Of a stretch of 64,000 nt of DNA, positions 1 through 12,400 are shown in pieces. The position numbers were made by a program, and so were the translations under genes. The stretch comes from Saposhnikovia divaricata (lineage: Eukaryota; Streptophyta; Magnoliopsida; Apiales; Apiaceae), in assembly GCA_036435485.1 (NCBI GenBank), contig CM071598.1, positions 141,278,148 to 141,342,147 of the forward strand, in the 5' to 3' direction. The stretch's first letter is position 1. Every line of letters begins with the position of its first letter. Below the pieces are notes generated by a model, which saw nothing but the letters and a program-made list of their open reading frames with translations, searched no databases and was not told the origin of the DNA.

Positions 1-1153
1 GATGTGTAAGCGGCCGTGAGCCAGGCGGTCCATCAATTATTATTCCGGCCCAGGTGTTGCCGAAGGATGATTACGGATGTAGTTTTCATCGAGGGTGATT
101 ACGGATGTAGTTTTCACCCGGGGATAGTTACGGATGTAGTTTCTATCCTTCTACCGGTAGAGAAGACCCGCGGATTATTGGACTTGGATGTGGCGACTGA
201 TCATCGTCAATCCTTGTCAGGTTTTTATGTTTTCTTCCAGTCCCATCCTCCACTTTGGAAAAATACTCAAACACTGCTTCTTGGGCCTAAGTGCCAAGTT
301 GCCGATAGTGTGGTTTTTGATAAGAAAAATATTGACATCGTGCAGTATCTAGAACTGCAAGATTTTCTATAAAGATTGGCACGTGTTAGTGCACTCTTGC
401 AATTGTTTCAAAGAATGAAATGTTTTTGTATGAGAAACCTTCTAAGCTAATGGAAGGAAAGAGGTTTGCAATAATGTATTCCCTGTACAGTATGTTAATC
501 GTAGAGTGTTTTGCCGAAAATGATATACACATATGTATATATTTTCAAACTTGAGATATATTGAAATGGGAACCTTATAAAGGGTTCATATGTTATTCTT
601 AAAGCTCCTTAGTGAGTATAGATGTTTTATTCAAACTCGGACATATACATTGTCCAATTATGTTTTGAAATCTGAGATATATACCCATATAGTTGGGAAT
701 GTTTTCGAAATAAACCACATTATTATTTTACAAAATGGTGAACTTGCTGAGCATTATGTAGCTCATTCTTGCTTTATAAAAACTTTTGAGAAAGAGAAGA
801 ATTTGGCCGATTAACTCCGCGCCAGCAGAAGAGGAGTAGCAGAATTACCCCGGAGATGATTTAGTTCCTGATAAATACTACAGAGTAAGTCTGATAGGTT
901 TTCAACTGTAATAGTAAGACTTGTCTTCAAGTATAGTTGTATAAGTGGAAGTGCGTAAGACTCTGGATTGTACAGATGAATTGTAATATTTAGTGTTACT
1001 TTTGATTATCGTTTCTGAGGCTCTAACTTGTTTGTGCGTAAGATTGAGGTCTGGACGTATGTATTGTTGAGTTGTAAAGTTAATACAGGTATGATATGGT
1101 TGGATGATGATGTGACGACCTGAATCTTTGACCTCAGATTTGGGGGCGTCACA
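1..1153 (+). mobile_element. 3' part of a long Ty3/gypsy LTR (Tekay-like), cut by window edge
   Basis: The right end reads GGGGGCGTCACA, like the LTR ends of elements B and C (GGGCTGTCACA, GGGGCGTCACA). Upstream it carries the same ordered blocks as those LTRs: the palindrome CTACCGGTAG (151-160), TGATCATCGTC (from 198), and the hairpin block TGAGC...GCTCA (748-765). It ends at 1153 and runs straight into minus-strand Athila gag-pol sequence, so it is an insertion in that element; GGTTG (1154-1158) would be its target duplication. The left end is outside the window, so solo LTR and 3' LTR of a full element cannot be told apart. Sequence is clearly diverged from the other LTRs. Short open frames inside it (for example 590-814) show no family resemblance and are not called. 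Confidence 0.8.
71..150. repeat. Three-copy 28-29 bp tandem repeat inside LTR
   Basis: The string TTACGGATGTAG recurs at 71, 99 and 128, each followed by TTT-rich sequence and a short variable tail. The unit lies just upstream of the CTACCGGTAG palindrome; in the other LTRs the same place holds a single related segment, so this is a local amplification. Confidence 0.85.
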
Positions 1154-2580
1154 GGTTGCCTCCCATGAATCGCTCTTGTTTAAAGTCTTTAGCTAGACAT
1201 GGCAATGGCTTTTCTCTTGAAAATTTCGACACCGTATCTCTATATGGCCATTTAATTATCTTTTCCGGAGCTACAGCCTTGATGGCAAATTTCAACCTTC
1301 TTTGCTCCTCAAAAGTCTCAGTAACAATGTTCACTCCACTACCTGACAAGTTAGCAACAATAATAATAATCAAAGCAGATGATTGGCCCGAATATACATA
1401 CCTTAAGTGATCTAGTGGTTTAAGCTCGAGTTTGGAAGCTTCTTCAACAAGATGATTAACTACCAAAGGTTGACCCAGAGTGGAAATAAACGGACTAGGA
1501 ACGAAAGTTGGTGGTTCACCAACAGAAGTCTTAACAACAGACTTAGGATCAAATGAACTATCCTCAAGATTTGACCGTGAAACCACCTCATCACGCAGCA
1601 CCTTAGAATCCCAAAGATCAGCCACACCTAATTCCTCACCTTCAGTATCAGACTTTCCTTGTAAAGCAATGTCTAAGAGGTCCGACTTGCCAAAACACTC
1701 TTCCTCCTATACCAAAAATTCCAAGAGTCTCTTTGGATATGGAGGAGGAGGGTAGATCTGATTGATATTTGTAAATTGCTCCGGAGAAGCCTTCTCAACA
1801 GATTCCTTGCTCTTTTCCACTTCTTTTACTAGCTGATCAGCTACCAAGTCAGATTTTTCCATTTCGGGCACTGCAGAATTTTCAACCAGCTGATTCTGAA
1901 CATCTTCATCTTCCTCAGCTACTGATTTTGGATCTGATGTAACCTTTACCGATCTCAAAGATACTGCCTTCACCTGTTCTTTGCTTTCCCTTCTGCCTGG
2001 ATTAGCCTCCGTATCGTTTGGAAGAGTTCCTTGTTGCCTACTAAGTAAGGCACTAGTAATCTGCCCAATCTGATTTTCCAAATTCTTAAACGAGACAGCG
2101 TTGCTTTTAAACAACAACCTCAATTCTTCCAATTCAGATTCATCATAAGTGGAATTCCCAGACCCAACATATGATTGTTGTTACTGAAAACCCGGAGGTT
2201 GTGATTGCCACGGGGCATACTGCTGCTGAAAATTCTGGTGATTGTAAGGATGTGCTCCATATTGTTGACCTGGATACTGCTGATAAAGCTGTTGTGGTTG
2301 TAGCATGCCACCTTGATTGTTGCTCCAGTTGAAATCAGGATGGTTTCTGTTGTAAAGATGATAGGTGGCAGGAGTTGGTTGCAAAGGTCGCTGAAAATTG
2401 CTCATCCACTGTGCCGATTCATAAGAGATAGCACACTGATTCTTCTCATGTGCGCCCGCACATAGCTCACAAACACTAGCCACCTGCTGAACTCCATAGT
2501 AAGTTAGAAAATCCATCTTTCAAGTCAACGCCTTTAACTGAGCTGTTATAGCTGTAGCTGCATTACCCAGATCTATATTC
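1154..2580 (-). pseudogene. Athila-like retrotransposon gag/pol remnant
   Basis: Read on the minus strand from about 2580 down to 1154, one frame is open except for stops at 2181-2183 and 1707-1709. It has a zinc-knuckle-like CELCAGAHEKNQC, then RNHPDFNWSNNQGG and a Gln/Tyr-rich stretch, then LENQIGQI with a PPPPYPKRL tail. These are hallmarks of Athila-lineage gag C-termini. A later piece, LELKPLDHLRYVY, resembles the start of Athila pol (usually LELKPLP.HL.Y). The protease region between is missing and the N-terminal part of gag is absent, because only about 120 bp separate the primer site from the knuckle region. The remnant is cut at 1154 by the gypsy LTR at the window edge. It is clearly non-functional. 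The Athila assignment rests on these motifs plus the Asp-type primer site; a related Tat-lineage element is the alternative. Confidence 0.75.
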
Positions 2581-2705
2581 GCTCTCTAACAAGTACCTGA
2601 AACATCAACGAACTACAAAAGAATAGATGAGAAAAACAATCCGAGTCAGTGAACGCTAACGACCACTGATGACAAGCACATAAACTAAAAATAAAACACC
2701 GATGA

Positions 2706-2723
2706 TCCCCGGCAGCGGCGCCA
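2706..2723 (-). other. Primer binding site (tRNA-Asp type) of Athila-like element
   Basis: On the minus strand this reads TGGCGCCGCTGCCGGGGA, close to the tRNA-Asp-complementary primer site typical of Athila/Tat elements. It lies six bases downstream of the LTR end (CA at 2731-2730 on the minus strand). Confidence 0.85.
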
Positions 2724-2729
2724 AAAACT

Positions 2730-4447
2730 TGTTTGCACTAATACACGCAAGCGTACGTGGTCACAAGTAATACAGATAGAAGTCAAGTTCGTTCCCACAG
2801 AGATCAGGTTAGGTTTCAATTCAGTTCATGTACCTATGCAACAATGTATGGTTTTAACTCACTGCTAAGACAATTAACAAATTGAGATTTAATTAACTAA
2901 AAATTTACTAAGAAGCAAATTAACAACTAAGAATTACTTCACTAAATCGAATTACTTATGAGAATAAAAACATGGGATCCTAACTTCATTAAATACTTCG
3001 CTTAGATCTGACGCCTTTAATCACTATATGCAATGGTTATGATATCTGATCGGATAACACGAAACAAGTACACGCTACCTGTCAGCATACGTATACCAAA
3101 CTACTCATACATCCACAAAAGAGATAGAAGATGAATAGACACCAATTATGCTTAGATCCTATATGTCTATAGAATTTGAAAACATAAAGGTTGAAGAACA
3201 AGTTACTCATATTGATCACATAGGGCAATATAAGTATTTTCATCTTATACTACGAATCATATTGATAACCAATTATGAACCTATGCTAGCATGGCAAGTT
3301 CTAAATCTAAAGATCCACTTTCACTTCACAGGAGATTAACAATTCAATTTAGATGTTAGCTACGCATCTAAAAGCATTAAGATTGACCATACAAGGATAT
3401 CAAGAATTCATCACACACAGATATTTAAAGCATTCACACTACTAAGCTACATAGATAAATCCGTTAGAATCCCATAACAACGATTAGTTCATAATTGAAC
3501 CGCTCGTCACCATGGGATTTGATGAAAACATGATATGAAACAAAATATGAATGAAAATAAGAATATTATTAAAACAAAGAGTTGAGAAAACAAATCTAGA
3601 ATCCAGAATAATGCCTAAGAAAAGAACACAAAAGATGAAGTAGATCGAGATCCGTTGCTTGTCACGAGCGTTTGATCTTTCTCCCCTTTTCTCCCTTGTA
3701 ATTCTATGCTATATTATGTTACGACGATACAAATTAAAATGCTAAGATGTGTTTATATAGGCTTAAGAAGCCTTGCTACACAAGAAACTACCTTACAAAA
3801 CTAATAGAATTTGACTTGGTACAGGAAACTGCCAAAAATACGTTTACAACTCGAATTAGGGCAAAACGGTCAAATTTCAGCAAAACTGGCCGCACAGGGT
3901 CACAGCCTGCCCACCTAGGGCGCAGCCTGCGCAGTAGCATTCTGTCCAGGGGCGCAGTCTGCGCACCTAGGGCGCAGTCTGCCCACTTTTTGGCGATTTA
4001 AGGCGCAGTCTGCGCACTCACTTTCTGTCCAGATTTTTATTTTGCTTTAGATTGATAGAAAATTCTCCAAGCTTCATGTGGACTGCTTACGGGCCTCAAA
4101 CGGACTTATTGAACTCCAGATATGGCCAAAACAGTGTAGACGGCGCAACCTACCCGGAAATCAGAAATTTGCTCATTTCTCTTCCGTTTTCTCTTCCGAT
4201 TCTTTTGGCACTTCCCGTTCTTCATTCCTTTGACTCATGAACCTTCACGGTAGCCTAGGGAAAGACTTCATTCCTCATTCCTATGCTCGAATTCAACTCC
4301 AATATTGACGAAAACATCAACCCAATCGATATTTCATGAACCTACACAACTAAACAAAACACATCAAAACTACAACAGACTTGAGTCCAAGACAATCAAT
4401 TTAAGCCGATATGGAACGTTCCAAGTGGATATAAAATCCACTTATCA
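2730..4447 (-). mobile_element. Athila-like 5' LTR
   Basis: On the minus strand the LTR starts TGATAAGTGGATTTTATATC and ends ..TTAGTGCAAACA next to the primer site, giving 1718 bp. The start sequence is typical of Athila-type LTRs. Its 3' partner would lie left of the window. The flank GTGTG (4448-4452) is the expected target duplication copy. It holds GC-rich repeats at 3902-4017. The short open frames inside have no recognisable product. Confidence 0.8.
3902..4017. repeat. Five GC-rich short repeats in Athila LTR
   Basis: Five near-copies of GGCGCAGTCTGCGCAC or its degenerate form start near 3902, 3919, 3951, 3971 and 4002. The unit is itself nearly palindromic (GCGCAG-CTGCGC), so each could form a short hairpin. 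The surrounding LTR is AT-rich, so the block stands out by composition. Confidence 0.8.
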
Positions 4448-4637
4448 GTGTGCTTTAACATTCTCCATATATATGGTAATCATTTCTTAGTCCTTCGATA
4501 GAATTGTTGGTCTTCATATAGAGCATCAACGGCTTGGTTTCCGTGCATGTTGACAATTCTGACATTTTTGTAGAATATGTACTCCATCATTGCCGTAATC
4601 GGAATGAAACAAGCCATTCGTATGTTTCCATTATAGC
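4448..4637 (-). pseudogene. MULE transposase pseudogene, C-terminal piece
   Basis: The minus-strand frame 4632-4480 reads NGNIRMACFIPITAMMEYIF and continues to QQFYRRTKK and a stop at 4480-4482. This resembles the region near the end of plant Mutator-like transposases, where an Asn-rich stretch is followed by a 'PITA.....FYK' segment. It is bounded on the right by element A (TSD copy ATAGC at 4633-4637) and on the left by the Athila LTR. It joins in frame to the 19892-19918 piece, so all MULE pieces in this window are one gene. Confidence 0.7.
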
Positions 4638-5307
4638 TGTAACACCCAGATCCGGGGTCCGGGATCCGGTCGTTACGGTCTCCAATTCGGTCCATAATAC
4701 TTGAACTTACTTCAACATACAATAAATTACATCTTTATGACCCAACACAACAATATAAAACACACCCGTTATAGTCCCAAAGATGAAATCAGAGTAACAA
4801 CCAAATTTTATTAAACACATTATGAGTTCTCACAATCCAAAAGAATTTCAATATGAATACATACTCTTTGCCATCCATTTACATAAGTCATACTAGTCCA
4901 TATATTTGGTACTGAACGAATGAATCTATCCTACCAATAGCTTTCTCTTCGGCTCTGGTAGTCTCATCGTCCTCGCCAGCATTGAGTGCGCCTTGTGCGA
5001 GTCATCTGGACTAGCTGTTGTTGTGATATGATAATAAAGCAAGGGTGAGCAATAGCCCACCAACAATAATATTTAACTGAACGATAATATATAACAGTTC
5101 AAAAGTATCTTTCAAACCATATGCCATGCATTTACGGAAATGATGCCAGTATAATATAAAGGATGAAGTTACAGGGTAACTTAAAGTATTTATTTTGTGG
5201 AAATATCTGCTAAGTCAAAATAAGCAAGATATTATCATTTATCATATAAAGAGGAACTTGCAAGGAAAATATTGCAATTCCAGTTATTAACATTTTTCGA
5301 AGTCCTA

Positions 5308-5384
5308 CAACCTGAAAGGAGTCTCTTCGATACGTGTTGTGGAAGACACCGTCAACCTGAAAGAAGTCTCTTCGATACGTGTTG
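5308..5384. repeat. Two-copy 32-bp repeat in element A LTR (left)
   Basis: The unit CAACCTGAAAG.AGTCTCTTCGATACGTGTTG occurs at 5308-5339 and 5353-5384. The same pair is present in the right LTR (15714-15790), so the duplication predates insertion of this element. Confidence 0.85.
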
Positions 5385-6177
5385 CAGGGAATTCCCAATT
5401 TGGGAGATGAACCAATACTGGAGTTATCACGCGCCAGCTGTCCCACTCCCTGATGATCAGTCGGGGATGGTACAGCCCAATATAGTTTACTACCGGTAGA
5501 AGGAAGAACTGACGACTCCACTTGTCGATTGCCTTTAATAGTAACTCCCTGGCCAATGGTTAGGCCTTGTGATGGACCGCGCGACTCGGCCTCTTACACA
5601 CGACTCCTAGTTCGAATAAATCCACAGCATTGAAACGTAGAGTTTGTCATCCCTTCCCCAAGTGAAATACTTGTTGATAAGACTCCACAAAGTAGTCGTA
5701 TCTAGTTGGAAAGGAAAATTCACCAACATTTCCCAGTCTTTTGCTTGTTAATGGATATCAACTTGTTCCAACAATCTTACCCCTCGAATGATGAGAAGGT
5801 TACTCACAGATTCAATTGATAAACAGCAACCAAGTTGCGAGTGAAACGAATAGTTTTACAAGATTTATGACCGGAAAGTCAACAAGATAAATAACATTGC
5901 TCAAGTAGATTCCCCTATAATATGGAAGTTTGAGCGAGCATTTAAATCCTTTTAAGATAGATTTAAATAAAAAAAAAAGAGTTGGGAACCTTTCCTTGAT
6001 AAAATAGTCGTAAAAAGACTCCGAAATATTTCACATTATATCTGGAGGTGAAAGATAATCTCCAAATAATATAAATCATTTTTAAAAGAATTAAATAAAT
6101 ATTACAAGAATATTTATTAACTCAATAATAATTACGGAATATTATTAAATCATAATGTTGCTCGTAAGTAATCCTCA

Positions 6178-6590
6178 AATGAATATATAGAATTATTTAC
6201 TAAATAAATCCCTCCTTAAATGAATATTCAAAATAATATTCATTAAGTAATTAAACGCCAATAATTATTTAAAATAATATTCAATAAATAAGTCAAACCT
6301 TAAATGAATATTTGAAAATAATATTCATTAAATAAATAATCTTCTAAATGAATATCCAAATAATATTCATTTAGTAATCAAAACTTTAAAGGAATAATCG
6401 AAATAATTTTCCTTAAGTAAATAGAACTTCCAATGAATATTTTAAAATAATATTCATCAAGTACATAAAACCTTAAATGAATATTCGAAAGTAATATTCA
6501 TTTAATAAATAACATTCAAATGAATATCAAAATAATATTCATTAAATAATCAACTCTAAATGAATATTCGAAACTAACATTCATTTAATA
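6178..6590. repeat. Palindromic minisatellite in element A LTR (left copy)
   Basis: About nine imperfect units of roughly 40-55 bp. Each contains AAATGAATATT followed a few bases later by AATATTCATTT, so each unit can fold into a hairpin. Spacers between hairpins (such as AATAAATAATC) vary. The right LTR carries the same array plus one additional unit. Confidence 0.88.
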
Positions 6591-9419
6591 TCTCTCGACT
6601 GAGATAATACTCGAATAACATTCCTCGAAATATTTCCAAGTAATTGATACTTTATGGAAATATAAATAACGTTTAATAATAACATTCCTTAAAATAAATA
6701 ATAATCTGCCGTTGGAATCCCTCCGGGTTTCCACGACTATCTATATCTCAAAATGCCGACTCCCGGTCTATATTTAAGAATGAATATCATATGCCCTTCG
6801 CTAAGGGTCTTATCAAAACAATCCGGCTTATAACTGACAATTCGTATCTAGTCCATAAGCCAATATCAATTTAGGGAACAGGTATCATAATATAATTTGA
6901 CAATAGACATGCATGCTATGGCATATGTAAAATGGCAATCACATATATATTATCACAACAACAGGTTCAAAGTTTTGAACACTTGCTTGGTAATCGGGTG
7001 TGGGTAGAGATAGCGTGTCCTGGGTCTGCTCGATGATCTAGAAACAATCAGAACATTCGAGATTAACCACTTAACACGTTTTAAAAGTCTAGGTATAAAC
7101 TTCACTTAAATCGAAACATGTTTTCGAATTATCTCGTTATACACCTTTTAGTGTAACTCCTTTTATCACCGACACGATCCGACATTTGTTCATTATTAAG
7201 ACCTGTCATCATACCCACACTTGGTATATACTTAAGTCGTATAAGTTCTAAAGTCGATCGATTACGAACCGAGATTAAACCTCGAGTTTTATCGTTCGTT
7301 TTCTAAGTGTTTTACCAAAGTTATAACCAAGCAGGTTTTTAGGGGTTCGTTCGCGTTTAACTTTGATTTGAACATTTTTATAAAATCGGAAAACGATCCG
7401 TTTGATATGTGGTTTTCTTTCATACCTTCCTTATGACCCTTAGTATTTATTTACCAAGATTTTCCACTGAGTAACATGCTTTACGAGGGTTCAATTGAAG
7501 TTACGAACTTTTACTTATGGTTTCGAACCAATTTTAGTAATTTGACCATAACTCCTAAACCGTAAGTCAGAATGTTTCGATTCTCATGCCAAAATGATCT
7601 ATGGCTCGAGATCTCCAAGGACTAGTCATAATATTATCAAGGTCAGGAAATTATATTTACTGTCATGCTCAGTTTCTAAGTGTTAAAAAAAATTCTGCAT
7701 TACGACGGCTATATATCGAACGTTCTAAAAATCATAACAATTCAACCAAGCCACACCGGGCATCCAAACAACTCATACACATATTTCTCATCCTCAATCT
7801 GTCCAAAATTATCTACTAACATCATATCATAACCATGTTTAGATCCACTAACAAAATCCATAATCATGCTTATAATCATGCTAATACTATAACTAATCTT
7901 ATATCATCAAGAACATGCTTAAATCTTCAAAACAAAGCTAGGGTTTTGATGAGATATACCTTCCTTGGAGGATGTAGAGACCTTACTAAGCCTTTACTAG
8001 TCCTTATCACACCTTAACCAAGCTTAACTAACAAGAATCATCAAGCACATAATTAGTGATTTTCGGATCTGCTATAACGCAGTGGAAAGATCATAAAAAA
8101 CGAGGTCTTTACCGAGGTTTTCTGGATGAGGCTTCTAAAGGAGATTTGTAGAGAATCTAACCAGATTTCCAACAAGCTAAAGAATACCAAATTCCATTGA
8201 GTAATGAAGGAGATATGGCCGTTTGAAAATCGTCACAGAAACTGTCATGAATCTGGACAGTTTGCTTCTTCAATTTGGGGAGGTTATTTGCCTAGGCTAT
8301 ACTACTTTGATTGCTATGAAATTTGGAGCGAATATTGACCATGGAGTGGAGAGGATTTGGTTAAAATTTGGTGATTTTATCATGGCTAGAAATGGAGATA
8401 TGAATTTTCTTCTCATGAGTGTTCTTGCTGGGCAGTTTGTACAAATGGAGAGAAATGAAGTTTGCTTGGTCTTGCTCTTGACAATAATGCATAAAGTGAT
8501 GGTAATTGGATAATATCTCATCCAAAACTACTTTAATAAAGTGATGATGCAAGGGATGATGAAATTGGGTGGACAAGTGTTGAAGATTTGGTGGTGTTAA
8601 GGCTAACCAAGTGTTTGCTTGCTAAGTACTAGTTTAATCCCTAAGTGTGCTAGTTACTTGAGTCACCACTTGGTTACTAGATATTTTCTAGTGGCTTATG
8701 CATGACTCTTGCTTCCTCTGCTTGTTTCTTTTGTCCGGTTATTTCTCGTTTCGATTGATCGTTCGTAGGAATATCTCACGGATTTCTAATTAGGGTTTAC
8801 CGGGAATCTTCTTAATATTAATACTATCGTTCTCCATCTTTCTTACTAACTTTCGAATTTATATTCTTTAAATCCCTTCGTTAAATTCTTAAGTCTTTCA
8901 ATGTCCAGGGAACTCTCGGAGAAAATAAAAGTGCGGTTTTTCAGAATCCGACAGCTTTTACATACACTTATTTTCCTCCTCGATCACTAATACGAACTCG
9001 GAAATCCGTTCCAAATACTTCTATATAGTGTCGTCTCATAATATTCTCTTTTCCACCAAAACACTATTTATTCTTTATTCTTTACTTATTCTCTTAGGAT
9101 TGTACAATTGTCCCTGATTTCTTTCGATCGTTCCTTATCCTTTTTACGGACCCACTGGACCAATAACAGATATCAATTTGGATGATATAAGAATAATCTT
9201 CTCCTTTAGAATTATCAAATCTCAATTCCCTAGGAGATAGATAATTCTTATCTAAAGTGTCAACCAATAGTATTCTTCATGGCATATAAACATTTGAATC
9301 AAAATCTATTCCTTTCATTCATTATCTCAATCGTTACATCGTAGTCGTAATCACTATTCACCATTACCTCAGTACATAATAAAAAGTTTTAATTATATCC
9401 AAAATTTGGGGTTCTTACA

Positions 9420-12400
9420 GTCTCCCCTCCTTAAAAGGATTCCGTCCCGGAATCAGGTAGGAAGCAAAGAGTCGTTTGCCTGTCGTTCACTTTTTAGCTT
9501 CCCGGTCAATTCTTAGTCGTTCTACCCTTTCTCAGCACATCTTCTAGTGCTACAATCCATACTTTATCCTTTTTCCATTAACTGTGCTACTTTTCGTACA
9601 ACACATTATCCGGGCTATGCTCTTACTCAGTCCTATACTATTATCCTTATTGATACCCGCAGTGGCTTTGGTATCACTATCGTACTGCGAATTCGGAGAT
9701 AACCTCACTCGCACTATGCATTTCCTGATCGCTTTAGTCTTCGCAATCTCGATAAATATAGAGAAGTGGAAAGATTTATTGAGAGATCACTATGATCAAT
9801 TGAACATTTGTTATATTGCATAGCTAGTACAGAAGGGGGCCAGCCTTTAGTACTTGACAAGCAATTAAACAAGTTATGGTATTCCACTTAGACTTCTATC
9901 ACATAGACAGATAGTCACGTAGCAGTACCTCCCATCCTTAAAGGGTTGTTCTTCTCAATAAAGAAGATGAATAAGAGAGAAGAAAAGAAAAGAGTTCTAA
10001 AGGATTATATAAAGTTTTCATGATTGTAAAATATCATACTCAGAATTTACCTCTGAACTATGGAGGTTCATCAAGAAAGAAATTAATCATAATTATATCC
10101 AATACTATTTGATCGCAATCTCATGTGTCAACATATCTTACTACTTTGTCCACGATTCTATGGACCTATACTCTGATTCAACCTTAGCACACTTACTTTT
10201 GGAAAATCTTTGAACCTCTCAGGTTAAATCTAAGTTTCTCGCTTGACACCATTGTTACTGACATTCCATGTCACGCTACTAGCTTTTTCATATCTATAAT
10301 ATTAACACTATCAGGTTGTCATCCCGAGAATTCATTAGAAAACCCTTTTATTAATCCATTCATAACATTCCTTGCTTCACATTCCCTAGTTGCTTTCCCA
10401 GCCTTTTCTTTATCACTCACATCCTTCTTATTATCTGATTCTTATTTACTTCTGTTATTTACTTCCACCTTCATCTCTTTATTGAGACATCTTTTGCACT
10501 TGGCACCTCCTTATTGGTATCCCGTCACCTTTACCCTATAATCATCACATTATTCCAATCTAAACCCTCCGAAAAGAATCTGTCCGATCCCTTTTTCTTA
10601 GATCCAATATAATCCACTCCTACCAACCTTGTTTCTCATCACTTGTTCTTTTCTACCCGTGGTTTTCCACAGGTTGTCTTTCGTAAGTCAGACCAGGTCG
10701 TATATCTACCTGCTCGTGCTCTTATCATCTATCGAGCATCTGCATTTTACTGGCGTAGCCTTGCCACATGAAAACCCGTTATGACCGTGCTATAAGTTTT
10801 GGGGGTAAGGCTGGCTCGAATACCACCTTTCGAACACTTTTAAACTCTCAGGTGGCCCAATAAGTCTCGGGCTCAACTACCCTTCCTTCCAAGTCTCATT
10901 AATTCTTTCCACAGGAATATCTTTAACATCATGAATCATCAACCTCATATTCTCTATCTTGTTTGCGCAGAAGTACACTAACACAAACTTGCTTGTCATT
11001 CATCAACATGCCATTTAGCTTATCAACAGCAGCACTTTCTTTATCTTTACGTTGTCATCTACTTTCTTAGAAGAATCACCATCGCTTGTTGTTTACGTAG
11101 TGCAATAATAGCTAATCCTACGGGTTTCAAATCCCTTAGGAGGACAAAGTAATCACTATTCCTTATCCATAAGGAACACTATTGAACTTGATGTAGATAT
11201 TACATGAAGTAGATAAAATTGCAGAAGAGTTTCAAGCATCGCAGCTATATCAGGTTGATGAAACTATGACTCATGCAGCTTCCATAAAAGACTGGAAACT
11301 TAATGGTTTACTTCGTCAGTTTTGTATCATGGTCCTGGTTTGCCTCAAAACGAGACCTTCTAAGGTGTGTAGTTTGCTTAAGACAATATCGGGAATCGAA
11401 TCTTTACTTAAACTATTATTACCGTAAATTCTTGCATAGTCATCAGAAGGAATGTAAATTCCTCCACTCCGATATGACCTTCAAGGTCCTTCCAATTATC
11501 ATTCTGTTCCTTCAGTAAGCACATTTTTAATTATTCCTTTATACTTAGACTGTCGGCCACCTCATTGGCCTTTCCTGATAATAATAATTTCTTGTAATTA
11601 GTGTTCTCTAGATACATTCCAACTCAAATTTTTCTACCTCATTCCCATCACTGTTGGGTGAAAGCATTCTCCCTTAAGCTCTGCTGAAGGAGAAAAAATA
11701 TATCTATCAGTCTTTTTCCATAAGTCATTGCTTCCACCTTCCCGTGGGAATTTTATCAAAGTTACCCTCAATCATACCTAGGATATTTGTTTTCTTAGTT
11801 CTTTCTTGTTCAAGGATAATCTCAACCTTCTTTGGTTCCATCCATACCTCATCATGGTTTCATACATGCCTCATCTGGCATTATTGTTATTGTGTCTTAC
11901 ATTCTCTTCCAAACTTCTAGTTGGAAACTCAGAATATTAACTTTTCCTTGTAAGGTTTCTTAGGTCGTCCTCATCATTCCTCCTGTATTTTCTAGGTACA
12001 GGGTATATCAAAACGTCATTGATCAATACTCTAATAATTCTATCTCTGTTCTTTCCAGAACTCTTTTTAATAATCTTTACAGGTCATTGTTGCCTTAGCA
12101 AATCCAACTCATATCATCTGAATTCACAATGTCTTTATTAGGGTTAGTGCCATCCCTTGTGCATTCCCCAGGGTTTGTCTTACTTTATGGATATCTTATC
12201 CTTAATTCAACTGCCAAGGAATTCCTGCATCCTATAATTGGCAATCAAATCATGTATCCTTAATAAGGGTCTCTTTTCAATCATTCTTATTTGATAATCG
12301 ATCGGTAGCTTACTGCTAATTTCTTCTTTCAGATAGTTGTCAACCTATTTGACCTTCCAAAAGACAACGTATGTCTATCTGCTCTCTTACAGAACTTGTT

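Larger units (their letters stand above)
4638..9419 (-). repeat. Element A 3' LTR (left copy)
   Basis: 4782 bp, ending TGTAACACCC on the left and TTCTTACA on the right in plus orientation. Relative to the right LTR it lacks one unit of the palindromic minisatellite and has one C fewer in the terminal CCC run. Recognisable blocks, in the order found on the plus strand from the left end, are the hairpin block near 5045-5059, the TGATCA/CTACCGGTAG block at 5454-5499 and the minisatellite at 6178-6590. Short open frames such as 8223-8513 recur in both LTR copies, but differ by stops and are not coding. Confidence 0.92.

Noticed and set aside
6178..6590. Regular palindromic repeats resembling a CRISPR array
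   Set aside because: Spacers are near-copies of each other, units vary, and the array is inside a plant LTR.
8223..8513. 96-codon frame in element A LTR and antisense frames at 8297-8576
   Set aside because: The equivalent stretch in the other LTR is broken by stops; composition and context are those of non-coding LTR.
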